Under the pieces are notes generated by a model. The model was given only the letters and a program-made list of their open reading frames with translations, searched no databases and was not told where the DNA came from. From positions 62,001 to 126,000 of the forward strand of contig JAQWRY010000028.1 of NCBI GenBank assembly GCA_029243485.1: a DNA stretch of 64,000 nucleotides, in the 5' to 3' direction. Below, in pieces: positions 8,331-16,459 of this stretch. Within the stretch, counting starts at the first letter, position 1, and each line of letters starts with the position of its first letter. Source of the DNA: Candidatus Binatia bacterium. GTDB taxonomy: Bacteria > Desulfobacterota > Binatia > UBA12015. The position numbers and the translations under genes are program-made.

Positions 8331-9542
8331 ATGAGCCGACCACTCGAAGGAATCCGCGTCATCGACTGGACCATCTGGCAGCAGGGGCCCGTCGCCTCGA
8401 TGATGCTCGCCGATCTCGGTGCCGATGTCATTAAAATCGAAGAACGGGTCGGGGGCGATCCGGGCCGCGGGGTCTTGCGCGCGTCCGGGATCGATCTTGG
8501 AAGTCTCCCGAACTTCTACTTCGAGGCGCACAATCGCGGGAAGCGCAGCCTCGCGCTCGACCTGAAGAAGCCGGAGGCGCGCGAAATCGTGTACGCGCTC
8601 GCCGATCGCGCCGACGTTTTCATCCAGAACTTTCGGCCTGGGGCGGCCGAGCGGCTTGGGTTGGACGCCTCGGTCCTTCGGGCGCGAAACTCGCGACTGA
8701 TCTACGCGAGTGGCAGTGGGTTTGGGCGCAAGGGTCCGGATGCCGAGCGGCCGTGCATGGATTACCTCGGCCTCGCGCGCTCCGGGATCATGAACGCGGT
8801 CGGCGGGCCGGAAGATCCTCCGCAGTCCGTACAAGGCGCGATCGCCGATCAGGCGGGCGCGACGATGCTCGGGTTCGCGGTCATGACCGCACTCTTCGAG
8901 CGCGAGAGGAGCGGGGAGGGGCAGGAGGTCGACGCCTCCTTGCTCGGTGCGATGAGCTGGATGCAAGGCCTCTCGGTCGCGTCGCGCCTGATGATGGGCT
9001 TCGAGATGCTGCGCTTCTCGCGTCGTTCGACGTTCAATCCGCTGTGGAACCACTATCGTTGCGCCGACGACAAGTGGATCGCGTTCGCGATGGCCCAGGC
9101 GGATCGCTGGTGGGCAGATCTCGTTCGCGCGATCGGCGCACCGGAACTCGCGACGGACGAGCGTTTCGCCACCATGGCGACGCGGGGCCCGCACGGTGAA
9201 GAGCTGATCGCTCGCTTCGACGAGATCTTCGCGACGCGGCCTCGTCACGAGTGGGCGAAGGTTCTCGACGAGGGTGGGGATTTCATCTGGAGCGTGGTGA
9301 ACTCTGTGTCCGACCTCCCCGACGACCCGCAGATGCGCGCGAACGACTACATCGCGTCGGTCGAGCATCCGACCCATGGTCCGCTGGAGATGTTGAACGT
9401 GCCGATCGGCTTCTCGCGCACGCCACCCTCGATCGAGAGTACCGCGCCGGAGTTCGGGCAGCACACGGAGCAGGTTCTCGTGGACGACCTCGGTTACACG
9501 TGGGATCAGATCGGTCTTCTGAAAGAGGCCGAGGTCATCTAG
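8331..9542 (+). CDS. Family III CoA transferase (CaiB/BaiF type)
   Basis: 403 residues, normal for CaiB/BaiF CoA transferases, which move CoA between acyl groups in the cytoplasm. The start MSRPLEGIRVIDWT and the segment MLADLGADVIKIEER are classic for the family. The catalytic Asp that forms the acyl anhydride is in CMDYLGLARSG (around residue 144). The remaining motifs (ALDLKKPEAREI, FIQNFRPGAAERLGLD) agree. The gene starts a rightward run with TesB and an SDR, so a role in activating or deactivating a catabolic acyl-CoA is likely; the acid is not identifiable. An inverted repeat begins in its stop codon. Confidence 0.93.
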   Translation: MSRPLEGIRVIDWTIWQQGPVASMMLADLGADVIKIEERVGGDPGRGVLRASGIDLGSLPNFYFEAHNRGKRSLALDLKKPEAREIVYALADRADVFIQNFRPGAAERLGLDASVLRARNSRLIYASGSGFGRKGPDAERPCMDYLGLARSGIMNAVGGPEDPPQSVQGAIADQAGATMLGFAVMTALFERERSGEGQEVDASLLGAMSWMQGLSVASRLMMGFEMLRFSRRSTFNPLWNHYRCADDKWIAFAMAQADRWWADLVRAIGAPELATDERFATMATRGPHGEELIARFDEIFATRPRHEWAKVLDEGGDFIWSVVNSVSDLPDDPQMRANDYIASVEHPTHGPLEMLNVPIGFSRTPPSIESTAPEFGQHTEQVLVDDLGYTWDQIGLLKEAEVI

Positions 9543-9604
9543 GAGCCTGGTGCATGATGGATCGGCAGGAGGTCGTCGTGAACCATCTTGGGTCAGGCTC
9601 CTAG
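9539..9604. repeat. 11-bp perfect inverted repeat around a 44-bp centre (possible hairpin)
   Basis: CTAGGAGCCTG at 9539-9549, which includes the TAG stop of the CoA transferase, is matched by its exact reverse complement CAGGCTCCTAG at 9594-9604. Inside, GATGG (9556-9560) and CCATC (9583-9587) can also pair. There is no T-run after it, so it is not a standard intrinsic terminator. It may be an mRNA 3' hairpin or a REP-like element; only one copy was noticed in this window. Confidence 0.5.
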
Positions 9605-9647
9605 CGCGGCCTCGCTTCCTCGGGGGCTGTCCCGTACAACGAGCCGC

Positions 9648-10502
9648 ATGAGCACCGTCGAGAAGCTGCTCGAATATCTCGATCTCGAACGACTCGATCG
9701 GGATCTCTTTCGAGGGGAGAATCCTCCCTCTTCACGGGCGCGCGTCTTCGGAGGGCACGTGCTCGGTCAGGGACTCATCGCGGCGCAGCGGACGGTCGAC
9801 GGGCGCCCGGCGCACTCACTTCACGCGTACTTCTTGCGGCCCGGAGATCCGAAGGTCCCCACGATCTTCGAGGTCGATCGCATCCGCGACGGACGCAGCT
9901 TCACGACCCGTCGCGTCGTGGCGCTTCAGGGCGGTGAAGCGATTCTGAACATGTCGGTCTCGTTCCAGGTCGAGACCGAGGGACTCGAGTATCAGATGGC
10001 TCCACCGCCGGGGCCGATGGAGCCCGAGGGCGTGCCCTACCAGGAGGAGATGCGCAGTGGCGTCGAGCGGCTCGGTTTCGCGCCGCCCGAAGGCGACATG
10101 CTGTTCGACCCCCCGGTCGAGGTCCGAACGGTTGGCGGAATGTGCTTCTTCGAGGAGGGGCACGGCTCTCCCACGTTTCGCAGTTGGGTGAGCGCCCGCG
10201 GCGAGATGCCGGACGATCCGGCGATCCATCAGGCGGTTTTGGCGTACGCGTCGGACATGTCGCTTGGTGGCACCGTCATCAAGGCACACAAGATCTCCGT
10301 CACGCAGGGCTTCCTGTCGGCATCGGTCGATCACGCGATGTGGTTTCACCGGCCCGTCGACGTGAGTGATCCCTTGCTCTTCACGCAGGAGTGCGTCGTG
10401 ACGCACGGGACCCGCGGTTTCGCCCGCGGTACGTTTTTCTCTCGCGACGGAAATGTCGTCGCCTCGTGTACGCAGGAAGGTCTGCTCCGAGTCGGAAAGT
10501 AA
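9648..10502 (+). CDS. tesB: Acyl-CoA thioesterase II
   Basis: 284 residues from the ATG at 9648; an in-frame upstream start would add a non-homologous 20-residue leader. Double hotdog fold with FGGHVLGQGLIAAQRTV early in the protein. The catalytic triad seen in E. coli TesB can be placed: Asp in AYASDMSLGG, Thr shortly after (GGTVIKAHK region), and Gln in the closing CTQEGLLRVG. It hydrolyses acyl-CoA to free acid and CoA in the cytoplasm. It follows the CoA transferase on the same strand by about 100 bp and precedes the SDR gene by 13 bp. Confidence 0.93.
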   Translation: MSTVEKLLEYLDLERLDRDLFRGENPPSSRARVFGGHVLGQGLIAAQRTVDGRPAHSLHAYFLRPGDPKVPTIFEVDRIRDGRSFTTRRVVALQGGEAILNMSVSFQVETEGLEYQMAPPPGPMEPEGVPYQEEMRSGVERLGFAPPEGDMLFDPPVEVRTVGGMCFFEEGHGSPTFRSWVSARGEMPDDPAIHQAVLAYASDMSLGGTVIKAHKISVTQGFLSASVDHAMWFHRPVDVSDPLLFTQECVVTHGTRGFARGTFFSRDGNVVASCTQEGLLRVGK

Positions 10503-10515
10503 GAAGGAATCGAAG

Positions 10516-11313
10516 ATGGGACGACTCGAAGGCAAGGTTGCGATCATTACCGGCGCGGGTCGCGGAACCGGTGAAGCCACTGCGCGCATGTTCGCGGGCG
10601 AGGGGGCGAAGGTCGTGGTTGCCGACATCCGCGAGGATGCGGTCGCGGGCGTCGCTGCCGATCTCGCAGGTGACGCGATGGCGCTCGGCCTCGACGTCGG
10701 CTCGGAGGACAGCTGGAAAGAGGGCGTCGCGAAAGTCGTCGAACGATTCGGCACGGTCGACATCCTTGTCAACAATGCGGCGTTGCTCCATCTCGCGTCC
10801 ATCGCCGACACACAGGTCGCGGACTTCGAGCGGCTCATGCGCGTGAACCAGATGGGGGCGTTCCTCGGAATCCGAACGGTCGCGGAGACCATGAAGGAGA
10901 AGAAGAGCGGGTCGATCGTGAACGTTTCTTCGATCGACGGCATGCGCGCGCAGACCGGGATCGTCGCATACTCGTCGACGAAGTGGGCGCTGCGCGGAAT
11001 CACGCGGGTGGCCGCTCTCGAACTCGGGCGTCACGGCATTCGCGTGAACGCGGTCTGTCCGGAGGCCGGTAGCCCGGACATGGTCCAACCCTATATGCCC
11101 GAGGGCGTGGATGCGGCCTCGGTGTTGCCGCACATGCAGCCCAATCTACGGAGCCAGAAGCACCGGACCCAGGCGGACCTCGTCGGCGACGTCGCGAAGA
11201 TGGTTCTGTTCCTCGCGTGCGACGACAGCGCCTCCTGCACGGGCGCGGACTTCCTGGTGGACGGCGGAAACCTGGCAGGCCGAATTGTGAAGGGAACGCC
11301 CGGGGCCGACTAG
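10516..11313 (+). CDS. Short-chain dehydrogenase/reductase (classical SDR)
   Basis: 265 residues from the ATG at 10516, preceded by AGAAGGAA. NAD(P)-binding motif TGAGRGTGE at residues about 12-20, structural NNAA near 88, and the catalytic Ser-Tyr-Lys in VSSIDG and YSSTK. Acidic residues after strand 2 (VVADIRED) suggest NAD(H) rather than NADPH. The C-terminal FLVDGGNLAG is typical of classical SDRs related to hydroxysteroid or 3-hydroxyacyl dehydrogenases. It is probably co-transcribed with tesB. Its TAG stop overlaps the stop of the convergent epimerase gene. The substrate is unknown. Confidence 0.92.
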   Translation: MGRLEGKVAIITGAGRGTGEATARMFAGEGAKVVVADIREDAVAGVAADLAGDAMALGLDVGSEDSWKEGVAKVVERFGTVDILVNNAALLHLASIADTQVADFERLMRVNQMGAFLGIRTVAETMKEKKSGSIVNVSSIDGMRAQTGIVAYSSTKWALRGITRVAALELGRHGIRVNAVCPEAGSPDMVQPYMPEGVDAASVLPHMQPNLRSQKHRTQADLVGDVAKMVLFLACDDSASCTGADFLVDGGNLAGRIVKGTPGAD

Positions 11314-12347
11314 GAGTTTTTGGCTTCGGGCGCGAGGCGCCCGAGGAGTTCCGGTCGGAGGTGCCCTTCGCGACCCATCCACAGCAGCGTGTCGCGCAGG
11401 GTGTCCTCCTTCGGGCGGAATCGCATCCCCAGCTCGCGTTCCGTGCCCGACGCATCGACTCCCGGCCACATCGTCGCGAAGCACATCGCTTCGTACGTGA
11501 GCGGGAAGTCGAAGTCGTAGACCCGCTTGACCACATCACCGATGCGACCGAGGGCCCGCATCACGCCGCCGGAGATTCGTAGGGGCTTCACGGGGACCCC
11601 GGTGAGGGACGTCAGCAGAGGGCCGAAATCTTTCCAGGCGACGAACTCGCCGGCCGCGATGAAGCGCGCGGGGCCGTTTGGGAGCTCCAGCAGACGCAGG
11701 TGCAGTTCCGCTAAGTCGCGAACGTCGAGGAATTGGAGGCCCGACGAAGTGTCGAGGGGTTGCTGGCCGAGCCAGGCGGTGATGGCGTGATTCCCCTCGC
11801 TGATCGCCGGATCGTCGGGGCCCAGGATGCTGACGGGGTAGGAGACCCGGACCGGGGCGCCCTCGCTCTGGAGGCGTCGGACGTAGCGCTCGGCGTCCGC
11901 CTTGGACTGACCGTATGCGCTCGAGGTGGGAGCCAGTTCGCCGTCCAGTGACAGCGGACGGCCTCCGTTGGTCTTTGGGTCAAAGAAGGCGGCGACGCTC
12001 GAGACGTAGAGAATCGATTCGAAGCCGCGCTGAACCGCGCCTCCGATCACGTGCTCCACGCCGAGGCGGTTCGTATCGAGCACGGTTTGCGCCATCGACT
12101 GGCGAAGATCGACCACCGCGGCCGTGTGCGCGACGGCGTCGCAGCCTTCGAGCGCTCGCTCCACATCGTCCTTCCGGGTGACGTCACCGGTGACGGCGTC
12201 GGCGCACAAGGCGGAGTCCGCACCGAAGATGCGTGCGAGCTTCGTCGGATTCCGGACGAGAGGTTGGACCTCGTGCCCGGCGGCCAGCAATGCTCGCGCG
12301 GTGTGGGAGCCGGTGAAACCGGTCGCTCCGGTGAGCATTACTCGCAT
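11310..12347 (-). CDS. NAD-dependent epimerase/dehydratase family protein (extended SDR)
   Basis: 345 residues. Begins MRVMLTGATGFTGSHTARAL, the TGxxGxxG nucleotide-binding motif of extended SDRs, with catalytic Ser in YVSSVAAF and the YxxxK pair in AYGQSKADAERYV. Related to the dihydroflavonol-reductase/3-beta-hydroxysteroid dehydrogenase branch rather than to nucleotide-sugar epimerases, judging from LVRNPTKLARI and ISEGNHAI. Convergent with the upstream SDR, overlapping by four bases at the stops. The upstream flank up to 12,589 holds nothing recognisable. Confidence 0.88.
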   Translation of the reverse strand: MRVMLTGATGFTGSHTARALLAAGHEVQPLVRNPTKLARIFGADSALCADAVTGDVTRKDDVERALEGCDAVAHTAAVVDLRQSMAQTVLDTNRLGVEHVIGGAVQRGFESILYVSSVAAFFDPKTNGGRPLSLDGELAPTSSAYGQSKADAERYVRRLQSEGAPVRVSYPVSILGPDDPAISEGNHAITAWLGQQPLDTSSGLQFLDVRDLAELHLRLLELPNGPARFIAAGEFVAWKDFGPLLTSLTGVPVKPLRISGGVMRALGRIGDVVKRVYDFDFPLTYEAMCFATMWPGVDASGTERELGMRFRPKEDTLRDTLLWMGREGHLRPELLGRLAPEAKNS

Positions 12348-12589
12348 CTGGCGCTCGGGTTCAGGCGACGGGTCTGCTGGTGGGCGTGCACGCAGCGAAG
12401 CTTAGGTGTTGGGTGTTGAACTGCAAAATGATCTTCCGAACGACGAGCGGAAATCGGCACCACCGCCGTTCGACCCAAGAGATGGTGACGCTCGCGCGGA
12501 ACGGCGCCGCCCAAACCCCCGCCCCCTTGGCCCGTGACCTGTCTGCGGGGTGCTCCCCTCCCGATCGTGATTCTTACACGGGAGCTGTC
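12348..12589. other. Intergenic region without a recognisable gene
   Basis: About 240 bp between the divergent epimerase gene and the broken receiver gene. I see no conserved protein, RNA or convincing promoter here. GGAGC just before 12,590 serves as ribosome binding site for the receiver ORF. Confidence 0.5.
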
Positions 12590-13171
12590 ATGAATTCTGA
12601 GCCGACCGTGCTTGTCGTTGACGACAACCGAGTCAATCGGCGACTCCTCGCCGCCATTCTCGAGAAGGACGGGTACGTCGTGCTCGAGGCCGACGATGGT
12701 GGGCCAGGAGTCGAGATCGCCCAGGAGAAGCGGCCGGATCTGATTCTCCTGGACATCATGATGCCGGTGGTCGACGGTTTCGCGGCCTGAGTGCAGCTGA
12801 AGGCGGATCCACGCCCGGCGAGCATCCCGGTGATCTTCTTGGCAGCGCTCTCCGAGGCATCGAACAAGTTAAAGGGGCTCACCCTCGGAGCGGTAGACTA
12901 CATCTCGAAGCCCTTCGAGCGGGCCCTTGTGCTGGCTGGCGTGCGCAGCCACCTCGAATTGCATCGGCTCACCGACCTGATCATGCCGGGGATGAGCGGG
13001 CTGAATGCTTGCCTGCAATTGAAGGCACGGCCGGAGACGCTCGAGATTCCGCTCGTTTTGCTGTCCCTCCGGACCGGTTTTCCCGAGGAAGAGAAGGGGT
13101 GCCAGTTCGGCGCCGTCGAGTACCTGTACAAGCCGTTCGGACGGGCCGAATTTACGGCGTGCGTACCCTGA
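12590..13171 (+). pseudogene. Tandem response-regulator receiver protein with in-frame TGA and partial second domain
   Basis: From the ATG at 12590 (GGAG five bases upstream) a receiver domain begins normally: VLVVDDNRVNRRLL with the acidic pair, then LILLDIMMPVVDGF with the phospho-acceptor Asp. A TGA at 12788-12790 follows FAA. The same frame then continues as VQLKADPRPASIPVIFL, ending the first domain with YISKPFERA. A second receiver follows but lacks its first half: it starts at DLIMPGMSGLNACLQLKA and runs to YLYKPFGRAEF, with no output domain. The TGA sits where the second copy, and many receivers, have Cys (NACLQLK). A TGC-to-TGA nonsense mutation plus an internal deletion is the simplest reading; Sec readthrough is the less likely alternative. 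Confidence 0.75.
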
Positions 13172-13202
13172 GTCTGCGTGCTTGGAGGCGGTCGGGCCGC
13201 GC

Positions 13203-13218
13203 GCCGCCCGGAGGCGGC
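13203..13218. terminator. GC-rich hairpin between convergent genes (weak terminator candidate)
   Basis: GCCGCC-CGGA-GGCGGC forms a perfect 6-bp stem with a tetraloop in the 66 bp between the end of the receiver pseudogene and the end of ahcY. There is no T-run on either side, so termination is only a guess from position. Confidence 0.3.
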
Positions 13219-13237
13219 ACGCGACCCGCAGCATCGC

Positions 13238-14707
13238 CTAGTAGCGGTAGTGGTCGGGCTTGTACGGCCCTTCCACCGGAACGTCGATGTAGTCGGCCTG
13301 TTCCTTGGTGAGCTTCGTGAGCTTCACGCCGAGCTTGTCGAGGTGGAGTCGGGCGACTTCCTCGTCGAGCTTCTTGGGAAGCATGTAGACGTCATTTCCG
13401 TAGTTGCCCGGGTTCTGCCACAGCTCGAGCTGCGCGAGCACCTGGTTGGTGAACGACGCGCTCATCACGAACGACGGGTGGCCGGTCGCACAACCGAGGT
13501 TTAGGAGGCGGCCTTCGGCGAGGATCAGAACGGAGTGGCCATCGGGAAAGACCCACTCGTCGTACTGGGGTTTGATGTTGATCTTCTCGATGCCGGCAAT
13601 CTTCTGTAGGCCGGCCATGTCGATCTCGTTGTCGAAGTGGCCGATGTTCCCGACGATCGCCTTGTCCTTCATGTTGGACATGTGCTCGGCGGTGATGATG
13701 TTGAAGTTGCCCGTCGTGGTGACGAACACGTCGGCGAGGCCGATCACGTCCTCGAGCGGCTTCACTTCGTAGCCCTGCATCGCAGCCTGCAGCGCGCAGA
13801 TCGGATCGATCTCGGTTACGATGACGCGGCAGCCCTGGCCGCGGAGCGACTCGGCCGAACCCTTGCCGACCTCACCGAAGCCGCAGATCACGGCGACCTT
13901 GCCTCCCAGCATGACGTCGGTGGCGCGATTCAGTCCGTCCACGAGCGAGTGGCGGCAGCCGTATACGTTGTCGAACTTCGACTTCGTGACGGAGTCATTG
14001 ACGTTGATGGCCGGGAAGAGGAGCTCGCCTTCCTTCGCCATCTGGTAGAGGCGGTGCACGCCGGTCGTCGTCTCTTCGCTGACGCCGCGCATGCTGGCCG
14101 TGACGCGACCCCACTGGTCGGGGGCTTCCTTCGCGATGCGATTGATGAGTCCCAGGATGACGCCCCACTCTTCGGCGTCGTTCTCGGCGTCGAAGGCGGG
14201 AATCTTGCCGGCCTTCTCGTACTCGAGGCCCTTGTGCAACAGAAGCGTCGCGTCGCCACCGTCGTCGACGATGAGATCGGGGCCCGATCCGTCCGGCCAA
14301 ACGAGCGCCTCGTTGGTGCACCACCAGTACTCTTCGAGGGTCTCGCCCTTCCACGCGAAGACCGGGATGCCCTTGGGGTTCTCGGGTGAGCCCTCACGAC
14401 CGACCGCGATCGCGGCGGCGGCGGAGTCCTGCGTGCTGAAGATGTTGCACGACACCCAGCGCACGTCGGCGCCGAGATCGACCAGGGTCTCGATGAGAAC
14501 GGCGGTCTGCACGGTCATGTGCAGCGATCCCATCACCTTCGCGCCGGCGAGCGGCTTCGAGGCGCCGTGCTGCTCGCGGAGCGCGATGAGGCCCGGCATC
14601 TCCTCTTCGGCGAGTCGGATCTCTTTACGGCCGAGCTCGGAAAGCGCCAGGTCGGCGACCTTGAACGTGGGACGCGACACGGTGTCTATTTTCTCTGCGG
14701 TGCTCAT
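13238..14707 (-). CDS. ahcY: Adenosylhomocysteinase (S-adenosylhomocysteine hydrolase)
   Basis: 489 residues, the long bacterial form with the insertion in the catalytic domain. It converts S-adenosylhomocysteine to adenosine and homocysteine, which relieves product inhibition of methyltransferases. Landmarks: [18 protein letters not shown] near the N-terminus, the NAD-binding [30 protein letters not shown], and the invariant C-terminal KPDHYRY that reaches into the neighbouring subunit. Two start codons are possible. AAAGGGAG abuts the ATG at 14713 but lies 6 bases before the ATG at 14707, so 14707 is the better start. The upstream ArsR-methyltransferase gene stops at 14710, between the two, giving tight coupling. 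Confidence 0.97.
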   Translation of the reverse strand: MSTAEKIDTVSRPTFKVADLALSELGRKEIRLAEEEMPGLIALREQHGASKPLAGAKVMGSLHMTVQTAVLIETLVDLGADVRWVSCNIFSTQDSAAAAIAVGREGSPENPKGIPVFAWKGETLEEYWWCTNEALVWPDGSGPDLIVDDGGDATLLLHKGLEYEKAGKIPAFDAENDAEEWGVILGLINRIAKEAPDQWGRVTASMRGVSEETTTGVHRLYQMAKEGELLFPAINVNDSVTKSKFDNVYGCRHSLVDGLNRATDVMLGGKVAVICGFGEVGKGSAESLRGQGCRVIVTEIDPICALQAAMQGYEVKPLEDVIGLADVFVTTTGNFNIITAEHMSNMKDKAIVGNIGHFDNEIDMAGLQKIAGIEKINIKPQYDEWVFPDGHSVLILAEGRLLNLGCATGHPSFVMSASFTNQVLAQLELWQNPGNYGNDVYMLPKKLDEEVARLHLDKLGVKLTKLTKEQADYIDVPVEGPYKPDHYRY

Positions 14708-14709
14708 CT

Positions 14710-15741
14710 TCATCTCCCTTTGCCCGGTCGCTTCGTGCGCCGGGGTTGTTCGTGGCCTCGTGGGTGGCTGGAAGCGACGCGTTCGCGTCGCGCAACGGCC
14801 GCGAAGAGTGCAGGGCCTTTAGCCTGCGGGTCAGGCGGGAGGGGGACGACGCGGGCGCCGCCGAAACCGGCGTCGCCGAGCCATTCCTCCAATTGTGCGG
14901 GCTCGAAGCCGAGCCACACATGGCCCATCTGTCGTTGGTACTCGGTTCGTTCGTGGCGGAACATGTCGATGACGAGGAGGCGGCCCCCCGGCGCGAGTGC
15001 GCGCGCCGCGTCGCGCAGGACCGCGGCCGGATCGGGAACGTGATGTAGGACCAGGCAGATCGTCGCGGCATCGAGGCCGCCGTCGTCGACGGGTAGGGCT
15101 TCGAGGTCGCCACGCCGGACCTCGACGTTGTCGCAGTCGCTCAGTCGCTGGCGCGCGGCTTTCAACATCGCCGTCGAGCTGTCGATTGCGATGACCTTCG
15201 AGACGAAGGGTGCGAGGACTTCGGACCATTGTCCGGTGCCGCATCCCAGGTCGCCGACCGTCCATTCGTCATTGAGGAGCCCTGCGAGCGCCATGCGCTC
15301 GAACCGCTCGCCGTACATGTCGGCCCGAAGTCGATCCCACTGTCCGGCCGACGAGCTGAAGAACTCCTGGGAGCGACTTCGGCGCTCGGCGAGGACGCTC
15401 TGCAAGCGCTGGTCATCTTGATCAGCGAGAGCGCTCCCTGATGTCTGTTCGCGCAGAAGGGCCCAAAGGCGGCGTGCGGCGGGGTCGAGATCCTCGGTGG
15501 CCATCCCGTACAGGCGGCTCGTGCCCTCGGGGCGCGCCACGACCCAGCCCTCGTCGGCGAGCACCTTCAGATGGCGGCTCACGGTGGATTGCGGAGCCTG
15601 CAGGACCGAGCAGAGCTCGGCGACGCTGAGCTCGTGTCTCTCGACGAGCCGCAGGGCACGCGCACGGGTGGCGTCTGCCAGGGAGTTCATCCAGCCGAGC
15701 ATGTCGCCTAGGGCTGGGGGGGTGGTGCTGATCTGATTCAT
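14710..15741 (-). CDS. ArsR-type HTH regulator fused to SAM-dependent methyltransferase
   Basis: 343 residues. Residues about 15-100 form a winged HTH of the ArsR family ([31 protein letters not shown]). Residues about 150-270 form a class I methyltransferase with motif [12 protein letters not shown], the acidic end of strand 2 in VIAIDSS, and [13 protein letters not shown]. The fusion is a known architecture next to ahcY in several bacteria; the methyltransferase domain probably senses or uses SAM while the HTH represses. It has no metal-binding ELCVCDL box. The start codon lies inside a perfect inverted repeat (15737-15758), which points to autoregulation. The last residues ([20 protein letters not shown]) are a basic tail. 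Co-transcribed with ahcY. Confidence 0.9.
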   Translation of the reverse strand: MNQISTTPPALGDMLGWMNSLADATRARALRLVERHELSVAELCSVLQAPQSTVSRHLKVLADEGWVVARPEGTSRLYGMATEDLDPAARRLWALLREQTSGSALADQDDQRLQSVLAERRSRSQEFFSSSAGQWDRLRADMYGERFERMALAGLLNDEWTVGDLGCGTGQWSEVLAPFVSKVIAIDSSTAMLKAARQRLSDCDNVEVRRGDLEALPVDDGGLDAATICLVLHHVPDPAAVLRDAARALAPGGRLLVIDMFRHERTEYQRQMGHVWLGFEPAQLEEWLGDAGFGGARVVPLPPDPQAKGPALFAAVARRERVASSHPRGHEQPRRTKRPGKGR

Positions 15742-15758
15742 CCGTTGATCCGGATGAA
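15737..15758. promoter_or_regulatory. Perfect 8-bp inverted repeat: probable operator of the ArsR-methyltransferase
   Basis: TTCATCCG (15737-15744) and CGGATGAA (15751-15758) are exact reverse complements with spacer TTGATC. The repeat covers the start codon of the ArsR-methyltransferase and sits just downstream of its predicted -10 box. It also contains the -35 hexamer of the opposite-facing isomerase gene. Size and symmetry suit an ArsR-family dimer. Confidence 0.6.
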
Positions 15759-15772
15759 AGGTTACTTATGAA
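15745..15772 (+). promoter_or_regulatory. Predicted divergent promoter of the HCCA-isomerase gene
   Basis: TTGATC (15745-15750), a 16-bp spacer, then TATGAA (15767-15772). The -35 is the centre of the inverted repeat, so the operator may control both directions. Weak to moderate match; AGGAAG at 15831 is the ribosome binding site of the downstream gene. Confidence 0.35.
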
Positions 15773-15787
15773 CCCTGCCCGGGTCAA
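15759..15787 (-). promoter_or_regulatory. Predicted promoter of the ArsR-methyltransferase/ahcY operon
   Basis: On the minus strand TTGACC (15787-15782) is followed after 17 bp by TAACCT (15764-15759). The -35 is a good match and the -10 is poor. Transcription would start inside the inverted repeat that overlaps the start codon, giving a nearly leaderless message. Confidence 0.4.
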
Positions 15788-15841
15788 GGCTCTTTAGGGG
15801 GGAACGGGGCCTCGCTGCGCCCGATGCGCTAGGAAGATGCC

Positions 15842-16459
15842 ATGTCGATCCGAGTAGAGTTCGATTTCGATTTCGGGAGCCCCAACGCCTACCTGAGTCA
15901 CCTCGTGATCCCCGGCATCGAGGACCGAACCGGTGTGAAGGTCGAGTACGTCCCGGTGTTGCTCGGTGGAGTGTTCAAGGCGACGGGGAACGTGTCGCCG
16001 GCGATCTCGCTTCAGGGCGTCAAGAACAAACCCGAATACGAGGCGCTCGAGATGCGGCGGTTTCTCGAGAAACACGGCATTCGCGCGTTCAAATTCAACC
16101 CGCATTTCCCGGTGAACACGCTCCAGATCATGCGGGGAGCAGTCGTCGCGAAGGGTGAGGGGTTCCTCGGTCGCTACGTCCACGAGGTGTTCCGCCACAT
16201 GTGGGCGGACCCGAAGAAGATGGATGACCCCGGTGTGATTCGCGCTGCGCTCGAGGAGTCCGGGATCGATGCGGATTTGGTGTTCCGCAGGGTTCAGGAT
16301 CCCGACGTCAAAGTGGAGCTGATCGCGAACACGGAGGCCGCGGTCGCTCGCGGGGTGTTCGGTTCGCCGAGCTTCTTCGTCGGTGAGGAACTCTACTTCG
16401 GGAAGGATCGCTTGCCCGACGTCGAGGAGAAGATCCTCGCGGACAGCCGCAAAGGCTAG
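15842..16459 (+). CDS. 2-hydroxychromene-2-carboxylate isomerase family protein (DsbA-like)
   Basis: 205 residues, the normal length of the kappa-class GST-like isomerase family. The N-terminal FDFDFGSPNAYLSH has the Ser that occupies the glutathione-activating position. PVLLGGVFKATGN and GSPSFFVGEELYFGKDRL near the C-terminus are family signatures. In aromatic degradation the enzyme isomerises 2-hydroxychromene-2-carboxylate (naphthalene pathway), but many relatives act on other compounds. It stands alone, divergent from the ArsR-methyltransferase. AGGAAG precedes the ATG. Its TAG stop overlaps by three bases the stop of the convergent multiheme cytochrome. Confidence 0.9.
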   Translation: MSIRVEFDFDFGSPNAYLSHLVIPGIEDRTGVKVEYVPVLLGGVFKATGNVSPAISLQGVKNKPEYEALEMRRFLEKHGIRAFKFNPHFPVNTLQIMRGAVVAKGEGFLGRYVHEVFRHMWADPKKMDDPGVIRAALEESGIDADLVFRRVQDPDVKVELIANTEAAVARGVFGSPSFFVGEELYFGKDRLPDVEEKILADSRKG

